64,000 bases of DNA, from NCBI GenBank assembly GCA_025463765.1, contig JAODBC010000093.1, positions 101,100 through 165,099 of the forward strand, given 5' to 3'. Of the stretch, positions 55,358 through 64,000 are shown piece after piece. The translations under genes were made by a program, and so were the position numbers. Source of the stretch: Subtercola sp. Its GTDB lineage: Bacteria; Actinomycetota; Actinomycetes; Actinomycetales; Microbacteriaceae. Every line of letters starts with the position of its first letter. Position 1 is the first letter of the stretch. Below the pieces are notes generated by a model. It made no database searches and was not told where the DNA came from. It was given only the letters and a program-made list of their open reading frames with translations.

Positions 55358-56236
55358 TCAGGCGAGGTGGTAGAAGTGTGCCGTGCCGCCGGGGTTGTCG
55401 ACCGTGATGGCGGTGTCGAGGTCGCGGTACTGCGCGTCGATGGTGTGGCCCACGAGTTTGACGGCGATGGTGCCGTCGACGTTCGTGTCGAGCCGCGAGA
55501 CCACCATCGTGTGGTCGGGGCCGTTGTCGTTCTGCGGGTCCCAGTCGAACATCACGACGTCGCCCACCGTCAGCGCAGCGCGGTCGGCGAGCTCGAGCCT
55601 CGTGGTATCGCTGCGGGAGGCGAGGTAGTCGTCCATCTCGGTGCCGCGAATCCAGCTCAGGCTGTAGTCGCCGTCGGAGACGTAGTCGCTGTACCAGTCG
55701 TCGTTCTGCGCCCAGCCGCGCGCCACCAGGGTCTGGTTCACGAAGTTGCCGCAGTCGTTGTCGCTGAAGATTCCCCAGTCGGCCAGGTTGTAGTTCTGCC
55801 AGTAGGTGAAGGCGTACTGCAGCTGCTTGTCGACGGGCGTGACCGCCTCGTAGGTGAACTGTTCGGCGCTGTCGAGAACGATTCCGTCGGCCTGCGTCAG
55901 GGTGATCGCGGCGTTCGCGGGCTGGTAGTTCGCGGCCGCGGGGGTGACGAAACTCACCGTGCCGTCGTCGACGACGGTGACGGATGCAGCGGGGTTCACC
56001 CCGACCGCTACCGCGACCACGTTCGTCAGCACCTGTCCGGTCAGGTGCACTGTCGTTCCGCCGCTGAGCGAACCGACGGCGACACTGGCCGCCGTGACCT
56101 GCGGCGTCGGCGTCATGGTCGGAGTCGGCGTGGCAGCCTTGGTCTCGCCTTGTGCACTCAGCGCGGCGCAGCCCGCCAGCGCCATGAGTCCGGATCCGGC
56201 CGCCAGGGTCAGGAATGCTCGTCTGGTCGCTATCAC
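55358..56236 (-). CDS. Exported lipoprotein with IPT/TIG-like and amidase domains
   Basis: The 292-residue protein begins with GTG at 56236. A twin-arginine N-terminus (TRRAFLTLAAG) runs into the lipobox LAGC (Cys23), so it is probably a Tat-exported lipoprotein. Residues about 45-125 resemble an IPT/TIG Ig-like fold. The C-terminal half (YAFTYWQNYNLADWGIFSD, NDCGNFVNQTLVARGW, DHTMVVSR) is an amidase_6 domain with Cys in NDCGNF and His in DHTMV as the likely catalytic pair. It may cut peptidoglycan peptides. Confidence 0.87.
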   Translation of the reverse strand: MIATRRAFLTLAAGSGLMALAGCAALSAQGETKAATPTPTMTPTPQVTAASVAVGSLSGGTTVHLTGQVLTNVVAVAVGVNPAASVTVVDDGTVSFVTPAAANYQPANAAITLTQADGIVLDSAEQFTYEAVTPVDKQLQYAFTYWQNYNLADWGIFSDNDCGNFVNQTLVARGWAQNDDWYSDYVSDGDYSLSWIRGTEMDDYLASRSDTTRLELADRAALTVGDVVMFDWDPQNDNGPDHTMVVSRLDTNVDGTIAVKLVGHTIDAQYRDLDTAITVDNPGGTAHFYHLA

Positions 56237-56440
56237 CGATTCAGACCATCACACCAAGCTATGAATCCAGTAGGGATTGCGTGTGAAGCACAGGTGTGGC
56301 AGCACCCGCGCCTGACAAAAGCGCGGCACCGTCGCCGCCCGTCTCGGCTTGCAGCGAACTTTCGGCAGGTGTAACTTTGCAGTCACCGCAAACTTTTGTC
56401 TCGGTCATCCATTGTGCCGTTTTGCCAGGTCAGGAACACT

Positions 56441-58372
56441 ATGTCGCGCGCATCAACTACGGGCAAGGCCCGTGCCCAGCAGATCAAAGACGCCGGCGGG
56501 GTGATGACCCATCGCCAGATTCTGGTGATCATCGTGGCCCTGATGGCCGGAATGTTCTTGGGCGCTCTCGACCAGACCATCGTCGGCACGTCGATGCGAA
56601 CGATCTCAGACGACCTGCACGGGCTGACCCTGCAGGCCTGGGTCACCACGGCGTACCTCATCATGTCGACCATCTCGACGCCGATTTACGGCAAGCTCTC
56701 GGACATCTTCGGGCGGCGGCCGCTGTTCATCATCGCCATCACCATCTTCTTGGTCGGGTCGCTGCTGGCGGGCCTGTCGACGTCGATGTACGAGCTCGCC
56801 GTGTTCCGCGGCCTGCAGGGCCTCGGCGCCGGTGGCCTCATGGCGCTGCCGCTCGCCATCATGGGCGACATGCTCGCTCCGCGCGAGCGGGCGAAGTATC
56901 AGGGCTACTTCTTGGCGACGTTCGGTATCGCCAGCGTCATCGGCCCGCTGCTGGGCGGTCTGCTCTCGGGCAGCCCTGAGATTCTGTTCATCACCGGCTG
57001 GCGCTGGGTGTTTCTCATCAACATTCCGATCGGCATCGTGGCTTTGGCCGTCGTGCTGAAGAATTTGCACCTGCCGCACACGAAGCGCGACCACGTGCGC
57101 ATCGACTGGTTCGGCGCTGCCGCTGTGATTCTGGCGCTCGTGCCGCTTCTGCTCATCGCCGAACAGGGCCGGGAGTGGGGGTGGGGTTCGGGCGGAGCCT
57201 GGCTCTGCTACGTGCTCTCGTTCGTGGGCATCATCGTGTTCATACTCATCGAGCGCATGATGGGTGACGACGCGCTGATTCCGCTGAAGCTGTTCAAGTC
57301 GTCGACGTTCTCGGTCGCGACCATTCTCGGCGTGCTCGTGGGCTTCGGAATGTTCGGCGCGCTGCTGACGATTCCGCTCTATCTGCAGATCGTGAAGGGT
57401 GCCACGCCGACCGCGTCGGGCTTCTTGATGCTGCCTATGATTCTGGGGCTGATGATCGCCTCGATCGTCTCGGGTCAGCTCATCGCACGCACGGGTCGGT
57501 ACAAGAAGTTCCCGGTGATCGGCACGGCGTTGATGGCCGTCGGGTTCTTCATGATGACCTTTCTCACCGTCGATAAAGACCTCTGGTACGTGATGCTCGG
57601 CATGTTCGTCATCGGGCTGGGTCTCGGCCAGATGATGCAGACGCTCACCATCGCCTCGCAGAACTCTGTCGGGCCGCGTGACATCGGTGTGGCTACTTCG
57701 TCGTCGACCTTCTTTCGCTCCATCGGTGGAACGCTGGGCACGGCGGTGGTGTTCTCGTTCATCTTCACCCGCCTGCCCACCACCGTGGCCGATGCGTTCT
57801 CGTGGCCGTCGACGCAGGCTGGCATCGCAGCGGCAGCGCAAGACCCGGCCGTGCAGTCGAACCCCGCCAACACGCAGGTTCTGGGCTGGATTCAGAACCA
57901 GGACATCACGGCCATCGGCAACGCGCTGAACGGCGACACCGCGTTCTTGAACGTGATCGACCCTCGGCTGGCGTTCCCCTTCCTCTCCGGCTTCTCGTAC
58001 GCGATCGCTGCAGTGTTCTGGATCACGCTCGCCGTGGTCGTCGTGGCCTTCGTGCTCGCGCTGTTCCTCAAGGCCCCGCCGCTGCGCGCCAAGTCGGCCA
58101 TGCAAGAGGCGAGCGACCTGGATGCCCGTGACGACGTTCTGGCCGCCGAAGCACTCGCCGCGGCGAACCTGGCCGGCGCGATGATCGAACCGGGCACGTC
58201 GTCGGAGCAGACCGATACGGCCTCGATCACGATCGACTCGATCGGTGCGGAGGCACCCGGCTTCGCCGGGGCCCGGGCATCCGGTGCCCCGTCGGCTACC
58301 GGCACCACGGCAGCAACGTCCGAGGCACCCACTACCACGCCCGAGGAACCCCGACGCCCTCGTCACGGCTGA
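56441..58372 (+). CDS. MFS multidrug efflux transporter, DHA2 family (14 membrane segments)
   Basis: The ATG at 56441 (CAGGA site) gives 643 residues. Membrane segments begin at ILVIIVALMAGMFLGALDQT, the DHA2 motif D1 region. Motif A is GKLSDIFGRRPLF, and the motif around GLGAGGLMALPLAIMGD follows. A long hydrophilic C-terminus of about 110 residues, rich in Ala, Thr and Asp/Glu, extends past the last helix. The family exports drugs or lipids in exchange for protons. No TetR or MarR regulator lies next to it. Confidence 0.92.
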   Translation: MSRASTTGKARAQQIKDAGGVMTHRQILVIIVALMAGMFLGALDQTIVGTSMRTISDDLHGLTLQAWVTTAYLIMSTISTPIYGKLSDIFGRRPLFIIAITIFLVGSLLAGLSTSMYELAVFRGLQGLGAGGLMALPLAIMGDMLAPRERAKYQGYFLATFGIASVIGPLLGGLLSGSPEILFITGWRWVFLINIPIGIVALAVVLKNLHLPHTKRDHVRIDWFGAAAVILALVPLLLIAEQGREWGWGSGGAWLCYVLSFVGIIVFILIERMMGDDALIPLKLFKSSTFSVATILGVLVGFGMFGALLTIPLYLQIVKGATPTASGFLMLPMILGLMIASIVSGQLIARTGRYKKFPVIGTALMAVGFFMMTFLTVDKDLWYVMLGMFVIGLGLGQMMQTLTIASQNSVGPRDIGVATSSSTFFRSIGGTLGTAVVFSFIFTRLPTTVADAFSWPSTQAGIAAAAQDPAVQSNPANTQVLGWIQNQDITAIGNALNGDTAFLNVIDPRLAFPFLSGFSYAIAAVFWITLAVVVVAFVLALFLKAPPLRAKSAMQEASDLDARDDVLAAEALAAANLAGAMIEPGTSSEQTDTASITIDSIGAEAPGFAGARASGAPSATGTTAATSEAPTTTPEEPRRPRHG

Positions 58373-58388
58373 CCCGTAGAACGGGGCC

Positions 58389-59348
58389 CTACTCGAAGGC
58401 GGCGGCGGGGAGGCGGCGGCGCATGACGGCGATGGCCTCGGGGTTCTGGTCGACGAGCACGAAACGGCGCCCGAGGGCCGACGCGACGGCGCCGGTGGTA
58501 CCGCTGCCGGCGAAGAAGTCGAGCACTAGGTCGCCCTCGCGCGACGACGCCTGAACGATGCGGCGCAGAATGCCCTCGGGTTTCTGCGTGGGGTAGCCGG
58601 TCTTCTCGCGCCCGGTCGGCGACACGATGGTGTGCCACCACACGTCTGTCGGCAGCTTGCCGCGTGCGGCCCGCTCGGGCGTCACCAGACCGGGAGCCAT
58701 ATACGGCTCGCGGTCGACGGTCGCCGAGTCGAAATAGTACGCGTCGGGGTTCTTCACGTACACCAGAATCGTGTCGTGCTTGGTGGGCCAGCGCGTCTTG
58801 GCCTTAGCGCCGTAGTCGTAGGCCCAGATGATCTCGTTCAAGAAGCTCTCGCGCCCGAACAGAGCGTCGAGCAGCACTTTCGCGTAGTGCGCTTCGCGAT
58901 AGTCGAGGTGCAGGTAGAGCGTTCCGTCGTCGGCGAGCAGGCGCCAGGCCTCGAGCAGGCGGGGCTCGAGAAACTCCCAGTAGTTCTCGAAGACGTCGTC
59001 GTACCGCAGCAGATCGCCCTTGATGCGCTCATAGCTGTTGCCCTTGAAGCCGGTGATCGAGCCGGTACCAGCGGATGCCCGAACCGCCGTCGTGCCCTGA
59101 CGCCGTTGCACGCGACCGGTGTTGAACGGCGGATCCAAGTAGATGAGCGTCACCGACCCGCTGGCGAGGGTAGGCAGAACGTCGAGGTTGTTCGCGTGGA
59201 CGATGCGGCCCCCGGCACCAGGGCCCGCCGCAGCGCTGGCGCCGACGGCGGCGTCGGCCTCGGCCGTCGGGACGGCTGCGGGCGGAGTGGCGCGATGTTC
59301 GGCGCCGTGCTGCTGGGCATCCGGAACCCTCTTGGCGGCGGGCGGCAT
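58389..59348 (-). CDS. Site-specific DNA methyltransferase, beta-class (N4-cytosine/N6-adenine)
   Basis: The ATG at 59348 lies 9 bases after AAGGA and gives 319 residues; ATG 59357 is too close to that site. The catalytic motif DPPF comes first (residues 72-75) and the AdoMet motif DFFAGSGTTG later (277-286), the order of beta-class enzymes. QKPEGILRRIV precedes the AdoMet motif. It methylates an amino group of adenine or cytosine in a specific site. No restriction gene is adjacent, so it is an orphan, possibly with a regulatory role. Confidence 0.92.
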   Translation of the reverse strand: MPPAAKRVPDAQQHGAEHRATPPAAVPTAEADAAVGASAAAGPGAGGRIVHANNLDVLPTLASGSVTLIYLDPPFNTGRVQRRQGTTAVRASAGTGSITGFKGNSYERIKGDLLRYDDVFENYWEFLEPRLLEAWRLLADDGTLYLHLDYREAHYAKVLLDALFGRESFLNEIIWAYDYGAKAKTRWPTKHDTILVYVKNPDAYYFDSATVDREPYMAPGLVTPERAARGKLPTDVWWHTIVSPTGREKTGYPTQKPEGILRRIVQASSREGDLVLDFFAGSGTTGAVASALGRRFVLVDQNPEAIAVMRRRLPAAAFE

Positions 59349-59425
59349 AGCAGGCATTCCTTCATTGTGACAGCCCCACGAATGTGCTGGCACCACCCAG
59401 GGGTGAGGCGTACTGTCGGGTCATC

Positions 59426-59713
59426 ATGAGTACCGAGATTCAGAATCAGCAAGGCAAGAGCCGATATGTTCTGCTGAAAGACGGCGTCGAGGCCGGCCTC
59501 GTCGACTACCGGCTGCACGGCGATGAGATTGTCTTCACTCATACCGAGGTCGATCCGACGCAGCGGCACGAAGGCATCGCCGGTGAGCTGGTGCAAGGCG
59601 CGCTCGACGACGTGCGTACGTCGACAGGGTTGAAGGTCGTTGCGCAATGCCCGTATGTGGCCGAGTGGATCAATACCCACGCCGAATACCACGAGCTGGA
59701 GGAGCGCGGCTGA
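59426..59713 (+). CDS. Small GNAT-like N-acetyltransferase (YjdJ type)
   Basis: The 95-residue protein from the ATG at 59426 has the short GNAT core: YRLHGDEIVFTHTEVDPTQ, then RHEGIAGELVQGALDDVR, a version of the acetyl-CoA loop, and a final VVAQCPYVAEWI strand-helix. The same plan is found in the YjdJ/human GTLF3B group, whose substrate is unknown. It is divergent from the methyltransferase. Confidence 0.87.
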   Translation: MSTEIQNQQGKSRYVLLKDGVEAGLVDYRLHGDEIVFTHTEVDPTQRHEGIAGELVQGALDDVRTSTGLKVVAQCPYVAEWINTHAEYHELEERG

Positions 59714-59746
59714 CGCTGCGTGCGTGCGGCGGCGCGCGCGGGCGGG

Positions 59747-60796
59747 TTAGGGAACGCGCTCGATCCACTCGCGGGTGCCGAACTTCGTAGCGACGAGCTG
59801 TTCGGCCTTGGCGTATTCGTCGTCGGTGATGTCGCCGGGGGTGGCTCCGTAGAGCGAGGTGAAGGTGGCGATCATCCGGTCGATGATCTCCGCCCGGCTG
59901 AGGCCCGTCTGGCTGCGAAGAGGGTCGACCCGCTTGGCCGCCGACTTGGTGCCCTTGTCGCTCATTTTCTCGCGGCCGATGCGCAGCACCTGCACCATCT
60001 TCTCGCCGTCGATGTCGTAGCTCATGGTCACGTGGTGCAGCACGGCCCCGTTGCCGAGGCGCTTCTGCGCTGCACCACCGATCTTGCCCGTGGGGCTTGC
60101 GATGTCGTTCAGCGGAACGTAACTCGCGTCGATGCCGAGCGACTTCAGCGCCACCAGCACCCATTCGTCGAGAAACGCGTACGAGTCGGCGAAACTCAGC
60201 CCTTGCACGAGATCGGCGGGTGCGTAGATCGAGTACGTGACGACAGATCCGGCCTCCATGAACATGGCGCCGCCGCCGCTGACCCGACGCACCACGTCGA
60301 AGCCGTACTTCTTCGCGTTCTCGGGGTCGACCTCGTTCTTCAGCGACTGAAAGCTGCCGATGACGACGGCCGGTTCATCCCACTCCCAGATGCGCAGCGT
60401 CGGCTGCCGGCGCCCCTCGCCTACCTCGACGGCCAGCACTTCATCGAGGGCCATCTGCACGACCGGCGGTACGGCTTTCGAGTGGATGATCTGCCAGTCG
60501 TAATCCCGCCAGCTCGTGGCCTTGGCAAGCGAACGCCGGATGGCCACGGCGACGCCCTCGGCCGAGAAGCCCAGCAACGAGGCATCCTTCGGCAGCGCCG
60601 CCTTGATCGCGGCGGCGATAGAGGCGGCATCGCTGTCGGCCGCCAAACCGTTTACCGCCTGATTGATGTCGTCGAGCGCGCTGTCGGGTTCGAGAAAGAA
60701 GTCGCCCGCCAGCCGAAAGTTCGCCAGCTTCTGGTCGACCACATCGAGGTCGACCACCACGAGCTTTCCGCCCGGCACCTTGTATTCACCATGCAT
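59747..60796 (-). CDS. lplA: Lipoate--protein ligase A-like protein
   Basis: The 349-residue protein has a small N-terminal accessory domain (residues about 1-95) followed by the BPL/LplA catalytic domain. VVRRVSGGGAMFMEAGS near residues 189-205 is the lipoyl-binding RRxSGGG motif, and ASPTGKIGGAAQKRLGNGAVLHH holds the conserved Lys. It joins lipoate to the E2 and GcvH proteins. The order (accessory domain first) is a known variant of LplA. An octanoyltransferase role is possible. Confidence 0.88.
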   Translation of the reverse strand: MHGEYKVPGGKLVVVDLDVVDQKLANFRLAGDFFLEPDSALDDINQAVNGLAADSDAASIAAAIKAALPKDASLLGFSAEGVAVAIRRSLAKATSWRDYDWQIIHSKAVPPVVQMALDEVLAVEVGEGRRQPTLRIWEWDEPAVVIGSFQSLKNEVDPENAKKYGFDVVRRVSGGGAMFMEAGSVVTYSIYAPADLVQGLSFADSYAFLDEWVLVALKSLGIDASYVPLNDIASPTGKIGGAAQKRLGNGAVLHHVTMSYDIDGEKMVQVLRIGREKMSDKGTKSAAKRVDPLRSQTGLSRAEIIDRMIATFTSLYGATPGDITDDEYAKAEQLVATKFGTREWIERVP

Positions 60797-60849
60797 CCCC
60801 CCAGCCTAACGACGCTGCACGCGTCGCCGGCTGGTCAGGGGTCGTTGAG

Positions 60850-61254
60850 TCAGTTCGAGCAGAGAATGGCCCGGCCATAGGTGTCGACCGCGCAATTCGA
60901 CTTGTACTGAGAGAACTGGTCGAGGTCGCCGCCGGTGATGTCTTCGCCGTCGGAGCGCACGTAGCTGTAAGCATTCGGTCCGACGTAGCTCCCAGGCGCG
61001 AAGTAGGCCGCAACGGCATCGGGCACCACGCCCGCAGGCACCATGTTGGCGCCGCCGTCGTACCCGCTGTATCCACCGCCGCCACTGTGCATACCGAACA
61101 TGCCGCTATCGTTGCCGGCTGTCTCGAACTGGGCCGGCTGATCCCATGAATCGGTCGCCGCCTGCGCTGAGGTCGCGGCACCGACGGAGACGAAGAGACC
61201 CACCGCCACAGCGGAGCACACGGCAAGGCGAGAAACGGACTGCTTGAGGTTCAT
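60850..61254 (-). CDS. Small secreted protein of unknown function
   Basis: The ATG at 61254 follows GAAGA and gives 134 residues. The signal peptide (LAVCSAVAVGLFVSVGAATS) ends in AQA-A near residue 32. The mature part is acidic and Gly/Tyr-rich (GGGGYSGYDGG) and ends with two cysteines (SNCAVDTYGRAILCSN) that could form a disulfide. I do not recognise a family. It stands alone between lplA and a lipase gene on the same strand. Confidence 0.75.
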   Translation of the reverse strand: MNLKQSVSRLAVCSAVAVGLFVSVGAATSAQAATDSWDQPAQFETAGNDSGMFGMHSGGGGYSGYDGGANMVPAGVVPDAVAAYFAPGSYVGPNAYSYVRSDGEDITGGDLDQFSQYKSNCAVDTYGRAILCSN

Positions 61255-61430
61255 AAGAATCTTCTTTCGATTGGGTAGATGCACGGAGCATCGGGCGCAC
61301 GATTGCGCTCAGTGAAAGAGAGCCTCAACCCACCGTTCGCTTACGCGTGTTCGGCGAAATCGCAGAAAAAGCCGGTCGGCGCGAGGCGGGAGCGGGCCGA
61401 CCGACGGGAGCGGGGCGAGGTGGGGGCCGG

Positions 61431-62309
61431 TCAGCGCTGGGCGGGGAGCACGAGGCGGTGGTCGAGCCAGGCGATCAGGTCGGCGACGACCTCGTCGCGG
61501 TTGAGCTCGTTCAAGACCTCGTGGCGGGCATCCGGGTAGATCTTGACGGTGACGTCGTGCAGCTGACCGCGGCGCCGATAGGCGTCGGCGAGCTTCAGCA
61601 CGCTGCGCTCGCCTCCCAGAATGTCGTCGGAGCCGGCCAGAATGAGAACGGGGATGTCGGTGGCGAACGACGACGCGGGGCGGCCGAACAGGCGCAGTCC
61701 GTCACGTACACCGAAGAGCTTGAGCACCTTGGCCTCGAACATGAGCTCGTCGGCCGCAGCTGCGGTCTGCACCGCGACGTCGCGGCTCAGCCACTCGTAG
61801 CCGTGACCGCCGCCGCCCGCGGGGCGGTGCCTGCGGCTGAGGTCTCCGCCATCCATCGACCCGGGCATCCGGTACGCCGTACCGACCAGCACTGCACCGG
61901 CATACCCGGCCGACGACGTGTTGATGAGCTTCTGCACCATGAGCGAGCCCCAACTCTGGCCGAGCAGAACGGTGGGCATGCCGGGGTGTTTGGCGCGAAT
62001 GAGCTCAGTGAACTGACGGATGCCCGCGATAGTCGCTCGCAGCCCGCCCGGGCCGAGACGGCCGAGCTGGCTGTGGTCGCCGCCGTGCTGGTCGAGGCCG
62101 GTCTGGCCGTGGCCGCGGTGGTCGTTCGCGTAGACCGTGTACCCCGCGTCGTTCAGGTCACGGGCAAGAGGAGCGTAACGGGAGGCGTATTCACCGAGCC
62201 CGTGCGAGATCTGCACGATGCCACGCGGCCGCTCGACGGCCCAGACGTAGTAAGCGATCGCTACGCCGGATTCATCGATGAATGTTGGCACTCCCCCATC
62301 ATGCCTCAC
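61431..62309 (-). CDS. Alpha/beta hydrolase, monoacylglycerol-lipase / S33 type
   Basis: The 292-residue protein has HGLGEYASRYAPLARDL near residues 37-53, NDHRGHGQT near 61-69, the nucleophile elbow GQSWGS near 116-121, the Asp in LAGSDDILGG and the His in DARHEVLNE, a complete triad. This pattern is typical of monoacylglycerol lipases and lysophospholipases. GTG 62309 and GTG 62291 are both possible starts. It is unlinked to a clear operon. Confidence 0.87.
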   Translation of the reverse strand: MRHDGGVPTFIDESGVAIAYYVWAVERPRGIVQISHGLGEYASRYAPLARDLNDAGYTVYANDHRGHGQTGLDQHGGDHSQLGRLGPGGLRATIAGIRQFTELIRAKHPGMPTVLLGQSWGSLMVQKLINTSSAGYAGAVLVGTAYRMPGSMDGGDLSRRHRPAGGGGHGYEWLSRDVAVQTAAAADELMFEAKVLKLFGVRDGLRLFGRPASSFATDIPVLILAGSDDILGGERSVLKLADAYRRRGQLHDVTVKIYPDARHEVLNELNRDEVVADLIAWLDHRLVLPAQR

Positions 62310-62333
62310 GCATGCTGAATGCCCGGTTACGCC

Positions 62334-63179
62334 TCACGCCTCGCGGGTGATCTCCACCTTCACGAACAGCCGCGACCCGAACGGGCCCGCGTAGACACCG
62401 CGCAAAGGAGCGACATCGTTGTAGTCGCGCCCGCGACCCACGGTGACGTGCCGGTCGCCGATGTCGATCTGGTTGGTCGGGTCGAAGCCCCGCCACTCTC
62501 CGCAGAACCACTCCACCCAGGCGTGCGACTCGCCGGTGACCGTCTCGCCGATGGGCGCAGAGGGCTTCGGATGCAGATACCCCGACACATATCGCGCCGG
62601 AATGCCGACCGACCGCAGTGCGCCGAGCGCGATGTGCGTGATGTCTTGGCAGACCCCGCGCTTCTCGACCCAGGCCTCGCGGGCGTTGGTGTGCACGCCG
62701 GTGACGCCGGTCATGTACTCGACCTGCCGCCCGATCTCGGTGCAGATCTCGAGCGCGGCCTCGCAGGGGTTCTTGTAGCCGTTGGCGATGTCTTCGGCGA
62801 GTGCGGCGACCTCGGCAGGCGGGTCTGTGAGCTTCGTCTGCTTGACCTGCTCGACGGTCGAGGTCACCTTCGCAGACTCGAGTGCCAGATCATCCCACGA
62901 CAGCTGGTGCGACGGATGTTCGCGGGGCCGCACCTCGATCAACGAGTTTGCCGTGAGCGACAATTCAACGTGTGGAGTCAGCACCTCGAATGACGACACC
63001 CGGGTGCCCCAGTAGTCCAGGTACGAGTGGTTCGACGACAGCGGAGTGATGTCGAGGTTCGAGAACAGCACGAACTGGCCCTCGCTCGAGACGGGCAGCA
63101 TGCGTGCCTCGTTGTACGACGCAGCGACCTCGCCCTCGTAGTGATAGCCGGTGACGTGCTTGATGCGCAGGCGGGTCAT
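62334..63179 (-). CDS. Transglutaminase-like protein of the alpha-E / ATP-grasp system
   Basis: The 281-residue protein has an N-terminal beta-sandwich (RIKHVTGYHYEGEVAASYNEARMLP) and a transglutaminase core with an intact triad: C167 in KRGVCQDI, H209 in ESHAWVEW and D223 in GFDPTN. Its start overlaps the alpha-E stop by 4 bases (ATGA). In many actinobacteria this pair follows a circularly permuted ATP-grasp protein; comparative work proposed a role in making or cutting a peptide tag, but the substrate is not known. Confidence 0.9.
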   Translation of the reverse strand: MTRLRIKHVTGYHYEGEVAASYNEARMLPVSSEGQFVLFSNLDITPLSSNHSYLDYWGTRVSSFEVLTPHVELSLTANSLIEVRPREHPSHQLSWDDLALESAKVTSTVEQVKQTKLTDPPAEVAALAEDIANGYKNPCEAALEICTEIGRQVEYMTGVTGVHTNAREAWVEKRGVCQDITHIALGALRSVGIPARYVSGYLHPKPSAPIGETVTGESHAWVEWFCGEWRGFDPTNQIDIGDRHVTVGRGRDYNDVAPLRGVYAGPFGSRLFVKVEITREA

Positions 63180-64000
63180 ACGTGCTCACCCACCCAGCTC
63201 GGCGCGGTGTTAGTGGGAAAGTAGCGCTGGCGAATGGCCTCAGAAGCCTCGCTTGTCGCCTCCTGCACGAGATCCATCTGGTGCGGCAGGTCGTGCAGGA
63301 TGTCCATGATCGGTCGGTACTCCAGTTGGCTGCGGATCTGCCCGAGCAGGCGCTGCGCCTGATCGGTGACCGAGAGCCGGGTGTTTCGTGGTTCGATGTC
63401 GCGGAGACTCTGCTCCGCACGGGTGACAGAGTACAGAATCGACCGGGGAAAGAGTCGGTCGAGCAGCAGGAACTCTGCGGCATTGCGAGCGCTCGGCACA
63501 CCGCGGTAGGTGCGCAGATACGATTCGTATGCGCCGCAGGAGCGCAGAATCGTCGTCCACGAGGGCCCTGACGCTTCGGTGAGCGAGCGCGTCGCGAGCA
63601 GCCGCGCTGTCATGTCGGCCCGTTCCAGAGACCGGCCGAGCGTGAAGAAGTGCCAGGCCTCGTCTCTGGATGCCGCACTCTCCTGAATTCCGACGGCGAG
63701 CGCAGACCGTTCCCTGACCCAGGCGAAGAACTCGTGCGTCTTCTCGACCGGAACGCGCCGCGGCATGCGCGCGCGGGTCGTGTTGAGGCACTCCCAGAGC
63801 TCGGTCGAGACGATCTCGCGGGCGCGCCGGGCGTTCTCACGAGCGGCCCCGAGCGAGTAGGCGATCGACGCGGGCTGCGTGCGGTCGACGGCGAGGATGT
63901 CGAGCACATCGGCCCGCGTCAGTTCCTTCTCGTCTGGCGGTATCTCGCTGCCCATCACCGCGAGCAGGCTGCGGCAGGCGAGGTTCTCCTCGATCCACGG
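63176..64000 (-). CDS. Alpha-E domain protein, 5' end beyond the window
   Basis: The visible 274 codons run to the right edge and remain open (PWIEENLACRSLLAVMGSEIPPDE upstream of the internal Met at 63958), so the start lies beyond 64000. Full-length relatives have about 310 residues, so about 35 are missing. The sequence is all-alpha, with the family segments ARENARRAREIVSTELWECLN and WHFFTLGRSLERADMTARLLA. It is translationally coupled to the transglutaminase gene. The function is unknown; it accompanies ATP-grasp amide-bond enzymes. Confidence 0.9.
   Translation of the reverse strand, partial: PWIEENLACRSLLAVMGSEIPPDEKELTRADVLDILAVDRTQPASIAYSLGAARENARRAREIVSTELWECLNTTRARMPRRVPVEKTHEFFAWVRERSALAVGIQESAASRDEAWHFFTLGRSLERADMTARLLATRSLTEASGPSWTTILRSCGAYESYLRTYRGVPSARNAAEFLLLDRLFPRSILYSVTRAEQSLRDIEPRNTRLSVTDQAQRLLGQIRSQLEYRPIMDILHDLPHQMDLVQEATSEASEAIRQRYFPTNTAPSWVGEHV

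Overview
The window is high-GC DNA from an actinobacterium, most likely of the family Microbacteriaceae. That placement is an inference from the base composition, frequent GTG starts and ATGA/GTGA overlaps, LAxTG wall-anchored proteins, a DyP-type EfeB, and the serS/pheA/pgm content. About 50 protein genes (two of them cut by the window ends), one tRNA gene, one intact IS21-family element and one decayed gene can be supported.

Region A (1-8061) is a catabolic locus built around a flavin-type Baeyer-Villiger monooxygenase. It also holds a ferredoxin-type reductase, a succinate-semialdehyde-type dehydrogenase, a SnoaL/NTF2-fold protein, an epoxide hydrolase and a VOC protein. A divergent helix-turn-helix regulator is cut by the left window edge. 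A 17-bp sequence is shared by the promoters of the reductase and the monooxygenase, with a weaker copy upstream of the dehydrogenase, so these genes probably form one regulon.

Region B (8489-13115) holds a secreted, wall-anchored phosphoesterase and the iron-uptake pair efeO-efeB. No efeU permease gene is present. Region C (13162-15772) is a yhcG/DUF1016 nuclease pseudogene split by a complete IS21-family element with a 6-bp target duplication.

Region D (16402-33427) is a large catabolic locus. It contains an NtaA/DmoA-type FMN monooxygenase, two paralogous FAD amine oxidases, a metallo-beta-lactamase-fold hydrolase, a complete five-gene peptide-type ABC importer and an IclR regulator. A five-gene chain follows in which every junction overlaps by 4 bases: amine oxidase, AstE/AspA-type deacylase, aldehyde dehydrogenase, alcohol dehydrogenase, and a TtuC/LeuB-type dehydrogenase. 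A class III aminotransferase diverges from the chain. The gene set resembles known aminopolycarboxylate or N-substituted amino acid degradation loci; the substrate is unknown. Region E (33428-34632) is gene-poor and looks decayed. Region F (34633-41813) holds a GntR/UTRA regulator, an alpha/beta hydrolase, a second NtaA/DmoA monooxygenase and a sugar-type ABC importer, probably a second uptake-and-degradation unit.

Region G (42275-64000) begins with tRNA-Ser(UGA) and is mostly core and cell-envelope content. It has two paralogous beta-propeller surface proteins, a HAD phosphatase, serS, a diacylglycerol-kinase-type lipid kinase, pheA, a large secreted repeat protein, pgm, a VanY-type carboxypeptidase, an amidase-domain lipoprotein, a DHA2 efflux pump, an orphan DNA methyltransferase, a GNAT protein, a lipoate ligase, a small secreted protein, a lipase-like hydrolase, and a transglutaminase/alpha-E pair that runs off the right edge.
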